A stretch of 64,000 nt of DNA, from the NCBI GenBank assembly GCA_022843905.1, contig JALHMT010000002.1:62001-126000 (forward strand), given 5' to 3'. The first letter of the stretch is position 1. Every line of letters begins with the position of its first letter. This stretch comes from Rubrivivax sp. GTDB lineage: Bacteria; Pseudomonadota; Gammaproteobacteria; Burkholderiales; Burkholderiaceae_C. The notes below the pieces were generated by a model. That model was not told the DNA's origin. It did no database searches and saw only the letters and a program-made list of their open reading frames with translations. A program made the translations under genes and the position numbers. This document shows, piece after piece, positions 24,013 to 33,122 of this stretch.

Positions 24013-26844
24013 GTGCACCCGCGTGCCCTGTTCCTGCGCAGCGCCGTTGCGCGTCGTGTCTTCGGCGTGCTGCTGGTGGCGGCGCTGGTGCCGCTGCTGG
24101 CCTTCGGCGCCGTGGCCGTCTACACCTTCACTGCGCATGCCGCTGCGGACGAGCGGCGAGCGTCCAACGACTACCTGAAGTTCCTGAGCCTGCGCCTGTA
24201 CGACCGCATCGGTGCAGCACAGGCGGCGCTGGTCGCGCATGCGTCCATGGCCGATGCCACCACGCCGGCCCCGCAGGCGGCGCCGCTGCCATCCGTCCTG
24301 AGCCGCGTGGCCGTGTTGCCCGCGGCTGCCGAGGACGGCCCTTCGACCCGGCTCGCGGCCGGTGACCCGGGATTGCTGCAGGCCTGGCGAACAGTCACCG
24401 CGAGCGGCGACACGCCCGGGCGGCAACTGTGGTGGCTGCCGCAGGAAGGCGTGTCGCCGGCCCGCGTGATCCTGTCCTACCGGCATCCGGACACGGGCGC
24501 ACGGTGGTTGGCCGAGTTGGCGTCCGATCACCTGTGGTCGGACTTCCTGCCGGGCGGCCCGGCTTCCCAGGCCTGCGTCACCGACGTGCAGGGCCTGGCC
24601 CTGTTCTGCCCTGCCCAGGGCGTCGCTGACAGGGGGTTCAGGCCGCTGTTCATGGCCGGTGGGTTCGGCAGCCCGGATTGGCGGGTCGGTGGTGTGCCGA
24701 CCCCGTCCTCGGAGTCAGCTTCCTGGGTCGAAGGCAAGCTGCTGGCCCTGGCAGGCGCCGCCACGCTCGTGCTGGTGGTGCTGCTCGGGCTGGTGATGGT
24801 CAGGCGCACCATGGTGCCGCTGGAGCGGCTGACGGCCGGTACCCGCCAGCTGGCCGCCGGCGATTGGGCGGCCCGCGTCGCCTTGGTGCGCAGTGACGAG
24901 TTCGGTCAACTGGCCGAGTCGTTCAACACCATGGCGGGTCGCATCGGGCGCCAGATGCAGGCCCTGCGGGTGCAGAACGACATCGATCGCGAGATCCTGG
25001 GTGAGCTGGATCTGGGCCGCGTGATGCTGCGCGTGGCCAGGCGTCTGCAGGAACTGGCCCCGCAAGCGCGCGTGGCGGTGCTGGCGCGCGATGGGACCGG
25101 CCGGGCCTGGCACGTCTACCGGCCTGGCGAGGCCACCGCGGTGGCGGCCCGGATCGACGACCAGGCGCTCACGGTCCCCCCCGATGGCCTGGCGGTGCAC
25201 TGCAGCCACGGCGACGACCTGCCGTCGTGGGCCCGCGTGGCGCTGCAGTTGCCGGCCGGGGCCGCTGCCGTGTGCTGGGTGCCCGTGTGGTGGCAAGGTG
25301 AGCTGATGGCGCTGATGCTGCTGGGGTGTGCCCAGGGCCTGGCACTGGACCAGGACGCGCACAGCGAGGTCGAGGAACTGCGCGACCGCCTGTCGGTGAT
25401 GCTCGCGGCCGCGCAGCGCAACCGGCGCCTGAACGAGATGGCCCTGCGCGACAGCCTGACCGGCCTGCTCAACCGCAACGGCCTGATCGAAGCCTGCGAC
25501 CACTTGCTGGGCACGGAGGGCGCCGCACCGGCCTGCGCCCTGCTGTACATCGACCTGGATGGCTTCAAGGAAGTGAACGACAGCATGGGGCACGCGGCAG
25601 GCGACGACATCCTGCGCCAGGTCAGCGACCGCCTGACGGCCGCCCTGCTGCCAGGCGCCACGCTGGCCCGGCCCGGCGGCGACGAATTCGTGGTGCTGCT
25701 GCCCGGCGAAGCAGACGCCGCCCAGGGCCTGGCCTCGCTGCTGTGCCGGCAGCTGGCGCAGCCCTTCGTCACGCGGGGGGAGATGGTCTACATCGGTGCG
25801 AGCTGCGGCATCGCCTGCTGCCCGGGCGATGCGACCGAGCGCGACGAGCTGATGCGGCGCGCCGACATTGCGCTGTACGCCGCCAAGGCTGACGGCCGCG
25901 GACACTGGCGTCGATTCGCCGGAGCCATGGACGCCCAGGCCTCCGAGCGGGCGTGGATCCTGCGGGACCTGCGCAAGGCGCTGGATGCCGGCGAGTTGCT
26001 CGTGCACTACCAGCCCAGGCTGGATGCCCGCACCGGCCGCGTGTGCTCGACCGAGGCCCTGGTTCGCTGGCCGCATGCCGTGCACGGCATGGTCTCGCCG
26101 GCGCGCTTCATTCCCGTGGCCGAGGAGTGCGGGCTGATCGAACGGCTCGGGCAGCATGTGTTCGAAGTCGCGCTGGCGCAGAAGAGGCTGTGGAATCAGG
26201 GGGGTCTGCCCGTCGGCCGTGTGGCCATCAACGTTTCTGCGGTTCAGCTGCGTGATCCGCAGTTCGCCACCCGCATCCTGGCCCAGTTGCAGACGCACGG
26301 CCTGCAGCCGCAGGACCTGGAGGTCGAACTCACCGAGAGCCTGTTCGCCGGCGACGCCGCCTTCGTCGCGCGGGCCATCGAACCCCTGCGTCGTTGCGGC
26401 GTGACCGTGGCGCTGGATGACTTCGGCACCGGGTATTCGTCGCTGTCGGCCTTGCAGACCCTGCCGATCGACGTATTGAAGATCGATCGCAGCTTCGTGA
26501 TGACCCTGGGTCAGGGCCCCCAGTCCGAGGCCGTGGTGCAGGCCGTCATCCAGCTCGCCGGGGCGCTGGGCAAACACACCGTCGCCGAAGGCGTCGAGAC
26601 CCGGCTCCAGCAGCAGCGACTGGCCTCACTGGGCTGCGATGAACTGCAGGGGTTTCGCTTTGCGCGCCCCATGGCGGCTGCCGCCTTCGAGCAGTGCGTC
26701 GCCAAGGGCTTCGACCTGTCCCTGCCCGACGAAGAGCTTGCTCGCGCCAGCGAGCCGGCGGCGGCTCCGCCGGTCGAGGCGGCTGCCCAGGCACTGGGCG
26801 GCACGGCCGCGCCCCGGACCCATGGTGTCGTCGTGCAGGCCTGA
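24013..26844 (+). CDS. Membrane GGDEF-EAL protein (cyclic-di-GMP turnover)
   Basis: The 943-residue protein starts with GTG. Domains in order: membrane segment ~13-38, periplasmic sensor ~40-235, second membrane segment, HAMP ~260-315, a GAF-like region, GGDEF and EAL. GGDEF is intact at 555-559, and EAL at 681-683 with DDFGTGYSSL, KIDRSFV and VAEGVET also intact. Both diguanylate cyclase and phosphodiesterase motifs therefore look functional. No RxxD inhibition site precedes GGDEF. It probably adjusts cyclic-di-GMP in response to an external signal. The upstream pseudopilin suggests a link to surface or pilus function. Confidence 0.92.
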   Translation: MHPRALFLRSAVARRVFGVLLVAALVPLLAFGAVAVYTFTAHAAADERRASNDYLKFLSLRLYDRIGAAQAALVAHASMADATTPAPQAAPLPSVLSRVAVLPAAAEDGPSTRLAAGDPGLLQAWRTVTASGDTPGRQLWWLPQEGVSPARVILSYRHPDTGARWLAELASDHLWSDFLPGGPASQACVTDVQGLALFCPAQGVADRGFRPLFMAGGFGSPDWRVGGVPTPSSESASWVEGKLLALAGAATLVLVVLLGLVMVRRTMVPLERLTAGTRQLAAGDWAARVALVRSDEFGQLAESFNTMAGRIGRQMQALRVQNDIDREILGELDLGRVMLRVARRLQELAPQARVAVLARDGTGRAWHVYRPGEATAVAARIDDQALTVPPDGLAVHCSHGDDLPSWARVALQLPAGAAAVCWVPVWWQGELMALMLLGCAQGLALDQDAHSEVEELRDRLSVMLAAAQRNRRLNEMALRDSLTGLLNRNGLIEACDHLLGTEGAAPACALLYIDLDGFKEVNDSMGHAAGDDILRQVSDRLTAALLPGATLARPGGDEFVVLLPGEADAAQGLASLLCRQLAQPFVTRGEMVYIGASCGIACCPGDATERDELMRRADIALYAAKADGRGHWRRFAGAMDAQASERAWILRDLRKALDAGELLVHYQPRLDARTGRVCSTEALVRWPHAVHGMVSPARFIPVAEECGLIERLGQHVFEVALAQKRLWNQGGLPVGRVAINVSAVQLRDPQFATRILAQLQTHGLQPQDLEVELTESLFAGDAAFVARAIEPLRRCGVTVALDDFGTGYSSLSALQTLPIDVLKIDRSFVMTLGQGPQSEAVVQAVIQLAGALGKHTVAEGVETRLQQQRLASLGCDELQGFRFARPMAAAAFEQCVAKGFDLSLPDEELARASEPAAAPPVEAAAQALGGTAAPRTHGVVVQA

Positions 26845-27067
26845 AGCCGGATCCAGGCGCCGCGGCAGCGCGAGGTACAGGCTGGCGGCAGGGCGATGGC
26901 GTGCGCCGACCTGCAACGGCAAGCCATGGTGGACCGCGATCACCAGCACGGTGCCGGCACACATCGTCGCCTTGCCGGCGCTGACTAACGCTGCGCGGCT
27001 GAAGGGTGGCCGTCGGACTCGTCCAGCAGGGCCCGCGACGTGAGTCGTTTCGCCGACGAGGCGTGAA

Positions 27068-27517
27068 TCACTCCAAGGGGATCGGCGCCCCGTTGACGGC
27101 CCAGCTCACGCCGAAGCGATCGGTCAACATGCCGAAGGTCTCGGCCCAGAACGCCGGCGCCAGCGGCATCGTCACCTGGCCGCCCTGCGACAGCGCATGG
27201 AAGGCACTCTGCGCCTGGTCGACGCTGTCGTACTGCAGCGCGAGCATCACACCGTGGATGCCGTCGTGCTGCATGCCGGGTGGCGTGTCACCGGCGAAGA
27301 GCATGGCGCCGCCGGGCAGTGACAGGCACGCGTGCATGATGCCGTCGCCGCTCGGCACGCCAGCGTCACCGCAGCCCTGGGCGGGCGTGGGGGATTCGGG
27401 CATGTCGGCGTGGCGCATCATGGCTTCGATCGTCGCGCCGAGGGCTCGTTCGTAGAACGCGAAGGCTTCGCGGGTGTTGCCGTCGAAGCTGAGATAGGGC
27501 GTCAGGGTGGTGGTCAT
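27068..27517 (-). CDS. PhnB-like VOC family protein
   Basis: The 149-residue protein (MTTTLTPYLSFDGNTREAFAFYERALGA) is a PhnB/3-demethylubiquinone-methyltransferase-like VOC domain with GMLTDRFGVSWAVN at the end, typical of this subgroup. An AAGGAGACC ribosome binding site precedes the ATG. The function of the family is unknown. A 67-codon upstream extension was rejected because similarity begins at MTTTLTP. Confidence 0.87.
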   Translation of the reverse strand: MTTTLTPYLSFDGNTREAFAFYERALGATIEAMMRHADMPESPTPAQGCGDAGVPSGDGIMHACLSLPGGAMLFAGDTPPGMQHDGIHGVMLALQYDSVDQAQSAFHALSQGGQVTMPLAPAFWAETFGMLTDRFGVSWAVNGAPIPLE

Positions 27518-27719
27518 TCGAAGGTCTCCTTCACGGTGGCTGGACTCACGGGGCCAGTCACCGCACGACGAATCAGCGCCCCGGGAATCGACAGCCAGCG
27601 CCCGGTTTCGTCGACATCGAAGACCTTCGTCCGGGTGAGAGGCCGCGCGCAGGTGCCGGCGGCAACGCTCGTCCCGCCTGTGCAGCGACTCCGCGACCCT
27701 CTGCGCAGGCCGGTGCACC

Positions 27720-28223
27720 TCAAGGGCAGTTCAGCGCCGAACCGAGTCGGGTGCAGAAGCCGCGCGGTCCGAGCAGCAGCATGCCTTGGCGTTGCAGGCG
27801 GGTGCCGTCGCTGGCCCAGCAACCCGCGTCGTCGCAAGCCGTCACGGTCACCAGAGGAGGCTGCCGCCGGGGCGCGGCCTCGGGGGTCGGTGAGGTGGGT
27901 GGGCTTGCTGCAGGCGTGGGGCGTGCAACGGACCCGACCCCGGTCACGGGCTCGGGTTGACGCGTCCGGGCTGCGGGCGGACTGGACGCTGCCGTGCCCA
28001 GGCAGACGATCGCCACGTCCCGCCGGGCGGTCCGCAGTGACTCTGTCGGGGCAACTGACGGTCTGGTGACCCGCGCACCGGTCTTCGCCTCCACGGCGCT
28101 GTCCTCGGCCGCCGTCAGCTGCTGCAGTGCGGACAGACAGGCCGGACTTCGCAGCGGGTCGGCCTGGACCTGCGCCAAGGTGCTGGCCAGCAGCAGAAGG
28201 ACGGCCATGGGAGCGCGGGGCAT
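27720..28223 (-). CDS. Secreted hypothetical protein with Pro/Thr-rich linker
   Basis: The 167-residue protein has a signal peptide (MAVLLLLASTLAQVQA) and an N-terminal helical region with Cys (SPACLSALQQLTAAEDS). A Pro/Thr/Ala-rich linker follows at ~75-120. The small C-terminal domain has four Cys: VTACDDAGCWASDGTRLQRQGMLLLGPRGFCTRLGSALNCP. The last part resembles a conserved C-terminus I recall in hypothetical proteins of Burkholderiales. No function is known. The ATG at 28208 is an alternative start. Confidence 0.7.
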   Translation of the reverse strand: MPRAPMAVLLLLASTLAQVQADPLRSPACLSALQQLTAAEDSAVEAKTGARVTRPSVAPTESLRTARRDVAIVCLGTAASSPPAARTRQPEPVTGVGSVARPTPAASPPTSPTPEAAPRRQPPLVTVTACDDAGCWASDGTRLQRQGMLLLGPRGFCTRLGSALNCP

Positions 28224-28365
28224 GTTCTTGGGACTCGTCGGGACCAGGATGGTTCATGGCGGCGGTGGCGGAGAAGTGCCGCCGATGCACCCTCCCCACG
28301 AACCCCTCGCCCCAGCGGGGCCAGCACGCCGCCGCAAGCGCCTGCTTGGCTATGCTCCGGCGCCG

Positions 28366-28794
28366 ATGGAACAGCAAAACACATCCCACCGCCGCCCCGG
28401 GTCGCCCTGGCGGCGCCGCCTGATCATCGGCGGCTTCGTCGCCGGCACGGGCTTCTTCCTCTGGAGCATGCTGCCCAAGGGCGGCTATCCCACTGACCTC
28501 ACCCGCATCGGCCAGGGCCAGGCCGCCCTGGTGTTGACCATGGACAGCCACTACATGGCAGGCGCCGAGACCATGACGATGCTCAGCAGCCTGCGCAAGG
28601 AGTTCGGCGGGTCGGTGCAGTTCCTGGTTGCGTCCGTGGGCCTGCCCGACGGCCAGGCCTTCGTCAGGCAGCACCAGACCGTCGACGGCTCGGTGGTGCT
28701 GTTCGACCCCCGCGGCCAGCGGGTGGCGGTGCTGCTCGCGCCGCGCACGCAGGCGGAGGTACGGCAGGCCCTGGAGCAGGTCGCCAGGCCTTGA
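28366..28794 (+). CDS. Membrane-anchored thioredoxin-like hypothetical protein
   Basis: The 142-residue protein has one membrane anchor (RRLIIGGFVAGTGFFLWSML). An alpha/beta domain follows (ALVLTMDSHYMAGAETMTMLSSLRKEFGGSVQFLVASVGLPD). It resembles a thioredoxin fold but has no Cys pair, so it is not an oxidoreductase of that type. The ATG was chosen as the first plausible start before the membrane segment; a longer frame overlaps the divergent gene. I do not recognise a family. Confidence 0.6.
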   Translation: MEQQNTSHRRPGSPWRRRLIIGGFVAGTGFFLWSMLPKGGYPTDLTRIGQGQAALVLTMDSHYMAGAETMTMLSSLRKEFGGSVQFLVASVGLPDGQAFVRQHQTVDGSVVLFDPRGQRVAVLLAPRTQAEVRQALEQVARP

Positions 28795-28946
28795 GGCGGC
28801 GATCGGCCCCCCCCTGAAGGCCGTTCAAGCGCGCCCTGTGCGTTCGGGCTCCGCCTCTGCCAGGCCGGCCTGAGGCTTCATGAAGGACCGCGGCCTCGAC
28901 ACCTCGACGGCTCGGAAGCGGACTGCGCCTCGTGGCCTGGGCGCGT

Positions 28947-30482
28947 TCACGGCACAGGCCCCGGCGTCGCCGCCGCCAGCGCCCCCGCCGGCAGGACGCC
29001 GACCAGCGCAGCGACAGTGTCGACGACGAACCACGGTCCCTCGGCCTCGTGCAGGGCCGGTGCCTGCAGCCGGACCGACTGTCCCGCGTCGAGGATCTCC
29101 AGCGTGCCCACGGCGAGGAACAGCGCTCCGTGCTGCGGCTGCTGCGTTTCCCGCGCCGGGCCGGCGCGCAGAGGCTGCAACGCCGACACCAGGGTCTCAC
29201 GATCGCGCAGCCCCAGTGCGCTGAACGGCGCTTGCCGCGCGAGATGGCTCCTGAAGGCCCGCCGCAGGATCACATCGAGGATGCCGAGCTGCCATGCCTC
29301 ATGGCGGGCCCATCCGGCTGCGAAGACCGCGCGTGGCAGGCGCAGCAGTGAAAGGGCTCGTGCCGCCCGGACGGTCGTCGAACGCGGCGCGCCGGTCACC
29401 AGCGCCATCTCTCCGAACAGTTCACCCGGCCCCAGGCTGTCCAGCAGCAGCTCGTCCTCGCCCGCAGCGCCTTCCAGGCAGACATAGGCACTGCCTTTCA
29501 CGATCACGTACATGGCGTCCCCGGGCTCGCCCTGGCGGACGATGACCTCACCGGTGCGGTGCTGATGGAACGACAGGGCTTCGAGCAGGCGGCTCCAGTC
29601 GTCCGGGCCCAGACCTTGCGACAAGGGCGTTGCCGCCAGTGCGCGGCGCGCCTGTTCCTGCCAGGCTGAGCGGGACGCTGGTGAGTGTGCAAGCCCGCCC
29701 TCGCCGATGTGGCCGATACGGCCCATGCGGCGCATGCGGGAACGCAGAGAGCTCCACAGCCGGCGCAGCGCGATGCCGACGATCCAGTCCACCCGCAGCG
29801 GCAGCAGCGTGAGCAGACCTTCCCCTTTGCCATAGCCCGGGTTCTGTTCCAGGAAGAAGCGGGCCGATGGCTTGTCGCTGCTTCGCCAGTATTGCTCTTC
29901 CACTTCGGTGTCTCGGGTGCGCCAGCCCATGTCGCGAACCAGGGGCCGGCTGTCGTCGATGCGGCGCATGCCGAAGTGGTCGCCCAGCCCGATGAGCAGG
30001 TCCTGCACCGGCGCCGGTGTGGGGCCCGAGGGGTTCGGCCACATCCGGTCTCCGTACCAGTGGTCGAACAGGCCGTGGCTCGAAGGGTGGATCAAGGCGC
30101 CGAAGTAGCAGCTCTCACGCAGGGGATGGCGCAGCTTGAAGCGCAGGTACTCGCGGATCGCGAAGCTCAGGGTCGAAGCGCCGCCGCGGTACTGGCGCTT
30201 CATGCCGGCGCCGGCCCTGAACACCGACAGCGGCTTGCCCTGGACCTGGGTCTCGTGGATGTGCAGCGCCATGAAGCCCACCACCTCGCCGGTTTCGCCA
30301 TGGAACTTCAGGATGCGCGTGTGGTCGCCCTCTGTGCCCAGCACATAGCTCCTGAACTCCTGCGCGCTCACGCCGGCGAAGACCTGTTGGTGCACGCCGA
30401 AGAGCTCTTCCACCAGAACGTGCTGCTGCCGGGCGTCCAGCCGCGCGGGATCGACCACCGTGCTGCGGCTGATGTGCGGCAT
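28947..30482 (-). CDS. N-acyltransferase-like domain fused to cyclic-nucleotide-binding domain
   Basis: The 511-residue protein begins with an alpha/beta region (~1-240) resembling N-acyltransferase/GNAT-like proteins (QVFAGVSAQEFRSYVLGTEG, VVGFMALHIHETQVQGKPLSVFRAGAGM, YFGALIHPSSHGLFDHWYGD). A basic linker follows. Residues ~320-420 are a cNMP-binding domain with the phosphate-binding cassette FGEMALVTGAPRSTTVRA (FGE and an Arg-Ser-Thr-Thr-Val core). A second weaker beta-rich region follows. Binding of cyclic AMP or GMP may gate acyl transfer; that is inference. It lies 17 bases after the Nudix gene. Confidence 0.75.
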   Translation of the reverse strand: MPHISRSTVVDPARLDARQQHVLVEELFGVHQQVFAGVSAQEFRSYVLGTEGDHTRILKFHGETGEVVGFMALHIHETQVQGKPLSVFRAGAGMKRQYRGGASTLSFAIREYLRFKLRHPLRESCYFGALIHPSSHGLFDHWYGDRMWPNPSGPTPAPVQDLLIGLGDHFGMRRIDDSRPLVRDMGWRTRDTEVEEQYWRSSDKPSARFFLEQNPGYGKGEGLLTLLPLRVDWIVGIALRRLWSSLRSRMRRMGRIGHIGEGGLAHSPASRSAWQEQARRALAATPLSQGLGPDDWSRLLEALSFHQHRTGEVIVRQGEPGDAMYVIVKGSAYVCLEGAAGEDELLLDSLGPGELFGEMALVTGAPRSTTVRAARALSLLRLPRAVFAAGWARHEAWQLGILDVILRRAFRSHLARQAPFSALGLRDRETLVSALQPLRAGPARETQQPQHGALFLAVGTLEILDAGQSVRLQAPALHEAEGPWFVVDTVAALVGVLPAGALAAATPGPVP

Positions 30483-30499
30483 CGGCTGGCTTGTGCCCG

Positions 30500-31204
30500 T
30501 CAACGCCAGGCGAAGTGCGGCTGGTCGAAGTGCGCCACCCGGGTCGCCCGGCCGCACAGCAGCCACTCGCGGAACTGGTACAGGAAAGCCGCCGTCGGCG
30601 CGGCCACCCAGGCACTGCCCAGGGGCATGCGCAACACCGGGTGCTCGGCACCGCGCACGTGGTTCAGGATGGGCGCATCGGGCCGCAGCAGTTCACTGAC
30701 CGGCACCCGGTGCACGCTGGCGACCTCGTCGGCGTTGGGCGCCAGCGTGCGCGCCGCGCCGCCCCACATCAGCACCGGCGTGATCACGTAGCCCGAGCGC
30801 GTGGCGTAGTCGTCCAGGCGGCCCAGCACGGCCGTCGGTCCCAGCTGCAGGCCGAGCTCTTCGTGCAGCTCGCGCAGGGCGGCCTGCTCGGGCGTCTCGC
30901 CGTCGTCGATGCGGCCGCCCGGCAGTGCCCACTGGCCGGCGTGCGCGCGCATGCTGGCGGCACGGCGCGTCAGCAGCAAGGCGCCCTCGGTGCTCCAGGG
31001 CGCTTGCGCGGGCAAGCCGGGGACTGCGGCGCCGTGGCCGGCCTCGGTGCACACCAGGGCCACGGCGGCACGGCGGCGCTGGTCGTGCGGGATCGGCTGC
31101 ACCTGCTGCCGCGACAGCCGCTGCTGCAGGTTGTCGGCCTGCCAGCAGGCCGGGCCGTCCGGCCGCGCCGTTCTGTCGTCGGGGAAGGGCATGCGCTCGT
31201 TCAC
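30500..31204 (-). CDS. Nudix hydrolase, CoA-pyrophosphatase-like
   Basis: The 234-residue protein carries a complete Nudix box, GRIDDGETPEQAAL then RELHEELGL, which binds the metal for hydrolysis of X-linked nucleoside diphosphates. The upstream ALPGG and the overall layout resemble the NudL/CoA diphosphatase group. The location near acyl-CoA genes fits CoA turnover but does not prove it. It reads away from the acyl-CoA ligase, with a 178-base divergent spacer. The ATG at 31192 is an alternative start. Confidence 0.87.
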   Translation of the reverse strand: MNERMPFPDDRTARPDGPACWQADNLQQRLSRQQVQPIPHDQRRRAAVALVCTEAGHGAAVPGLPAQAPWSTEGALLLTRRAASMRAHAGQWALPGGRIDDGETPEQAALRELHEELGLQLGPTAVLGRLDDYATRSGYVITPVLMWGGAARTLAPNADEVASVHRVPVSELLRPDAPILNHVRGAEHPVLRMPLGSAWVAAPTAAFLYQFREWLLCGRATRVAHFDQPHFAWR

Positions 31205-31382
31205 GCGCCAGATGAAGAATGGTTTGGGACATGATGCACCATCGCTGTCGCCGGGGTCCGGGCAAACAGGAAGTCGAAGGACGGCGCGTCGCGAAACGGT
31301 GCCCGGTCAACCCGTAGGGTTAAGTGACTCCGTTAGTGTCCAGCCCCCAGGGCGCACTCGAACGCCCGAAGACCGGAGACAG

Positions 31383-33116
31383 ATGGACGCGCTCAACCCC
31401 TATCGCCTGCGCCCCTGGGTGGGCCAGTACGGCAGCCACATCCAGGCCCAGCTGCCGACGCCGACCCACGCCAGCATCGCGGCCATGGCGCATGCCGCCA
31501 GCGCGCGCTTTGCCGATCAGACGGCGTTCACCACGGTGATGCCCAACGGCATGTACGGCTCCCTGAGCTACCGCGAGGTGCAGGACAAGAGCGATCACTT
31601 CGCCCGCTTCCTGCGCCAGGTGCTGGGCCTGGCGGCGGGCGACCGGGTGGCGATCCAGATGCCCAACTGCCTGGGCTACCCGGTCGCGCTGCTGGGGGTG
31701 CTGAAGGCCGGCTGCGTGGCGGTGAACACCAACCCGCTCTACACCGCCAGCGAGATGGCGCACCAGTTCAAGGACAGCGGCGCCAAGGTCGTCGTCGTCG
31801 TCGACATGTTCGCCGACAAGCTGGAGCAGGCGCTGCCCAGCACCGACGTGAAGCACGTCGTCATCACCCGCGTGCCCGAGTTCTTTCCGCCCGGGGTGGG
31901 CGGCATCGTGCATGCGGTGATGAAGTACTGGAACCAGCAGGTGCCCCGCCACGGCCTGAAGGCGACGACGCTGCCGGATGCGCTGGCGCAGGGCGCAGCG
32001 GCCGGCGGCGACGTGGGCAGCTTCTGGAACGGGCTGACGCACGACAGCCTGGCGCTGCTGCAGTACACCGGCGGCACCACCGGCGTGGCCAAGGGCGCGA
32101 TGCTGACCCACGGCAACCTGCTGTGGAACCTGTCGCAGATGCGCGCCATGTGCGCGAGCCACATCGACGACGGCAAGGAAGTGGTGCTGACCGCCTTGCC
32201 GCTGTATCACATCTTTGCCTTCACGGTGAACTTCCTCTGCATGTTCGAAGCCGGCGCGCGCAACATCCTCGTGCCCAGCCCGCGCCCCATCCAGAACCTG
32301 CAGCGCGCCATCGAGAACTACAGGATCACCTGGATCACCGGCGTGAACACGCTCTACAACGCGCTGCTGGGCGAAGAGTGGTTCACGGCCTACCCGCCCA
32401 AGCACCTGAAGGCTGCCGGCGGCGGCGGTGCTGCCATGCACCACGCGGTGGTCGAACGCTTCGAGCAGGTCACCGGCGCGCCGCTGGTCGAGGGATACGG
32501 TCTCACCGAAAGCTCGCCCGTGGTGTGCTTCCAGCCGTTGAACGCGCGGCGCCAGAAGGACACCATCGGCATCCCGGCGCCCATGACCGACGTCTGCCTG
32601 GTCGACGACCAGGGGCAGCCGGTGGCGATCGGCCAGTCGGGCGAGCTGATCGTGCGCGGGCCGCAGGTCATGCAGGGCTACTGGCAGCGGCCGGAGGCCA
32701 CTGCCGAAGTGCTCAGGGACGGCTGGCTCTTCACCGGCGACGTGGCGGTGATGGACGCCGACGGCACCTTCAGGATCGTGGACCGCAAGAAGGACATGAT
32801 CCTGGTCAGCGGCTTCAACGTGTATCCCAACGAGATCGAAGACGCCCTGGCGCGTCACGACGGGGTGCTCGAAGCGGCCGTCATCGGCGTTCCCGACGCC
32901 AAGACCGGCGAGGCCGTGCGCGCCTATGTCGTCAAGCGCGACGAGGCGCTGAGTGCCGACACGCTGCTGGCTCATTGCCGCACGCTGCTGACGGGCTACA
33001 AGATTCCCGCGCGCATCGAGTTCCGCGACGAACTGCCCAAGACCCCGGTCGGCAAGATCCTGCGCCGCGACCTGCGTGCCGAGGTGCTGGCCGCCCACAA
33101 GAAGCCCAAGGCCTGA
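31383..33116 (+). CDS. Long-chain acyl-CoA ligase (FadD-type)
   Basis: The 577-residue ANL-family enzyme activates a carboxylic acid with ATP to an acyl-adenylate and then to acyl-CoA. Motifs are intact: ATP-binding YTGGTTGVAKGAML, VEGYGLTESSPV, FTGDVAVMD, DRKKDMILVSGFNVYPNEIE and the C-terminal Lys in TPVGKILRRDLR. Length and motifs fit long-chain fatty acyl-CoA ligases, though chain length is inferred. The ATG follows a GGAGAC ribosome binding site. The BASS transporter follows six bases later. Confidence 0.92.
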   Translation: MDALNPYRLRPWVGQYGSHIQAQLPTPTHASIAAMAHAASARFADQTAFTTVMPNGMYGSLSYREVQDKSDHFARFLRQVLGLAAGDRVAIQMPNCLGYPVALLGVLKAGCVAVNTNPLYTASEMAHQFKDSGAKVVVVVDMFADKLEQALPSTDVKHVVITRVPEFFPPGVGGIVHAVMKYWNQQVPRHGLKATTLPDALAQGAAAGGDVGSFWNGLTHDSLALLQYTGGTTGVAKGAMLTHGNLLWNLSQMRAMCASHIDDGKEVVLTALPLYHIFAFTVNFLCMFEAGARNILVPSPRPIQNLQRAIENYRITWITGVNTLYNALLGEEWFTAYPPKHLKAAGGGGAAMHHAVVERFEQVTGAPLVEGYGLTESSPVVCFQPLNARRQKDTIGIPAPMTDVCLVDDQGQPVAIGQSGELIVRGPQVMQGYWQRPEATAEVLRDGWLFTGDVAVMDADGTFRIVDRKKDMILVSGFNVYPNEIEDALARHDGVLEAAVIGVPDAKTGEAVRAYVVKRDEALSADTLLAHCRTLLTGYKIPARIEFRDELPKTPVGKILRRDLRAEVLAAHKKPKA

Positions 33117-33122
33117 ATCACC

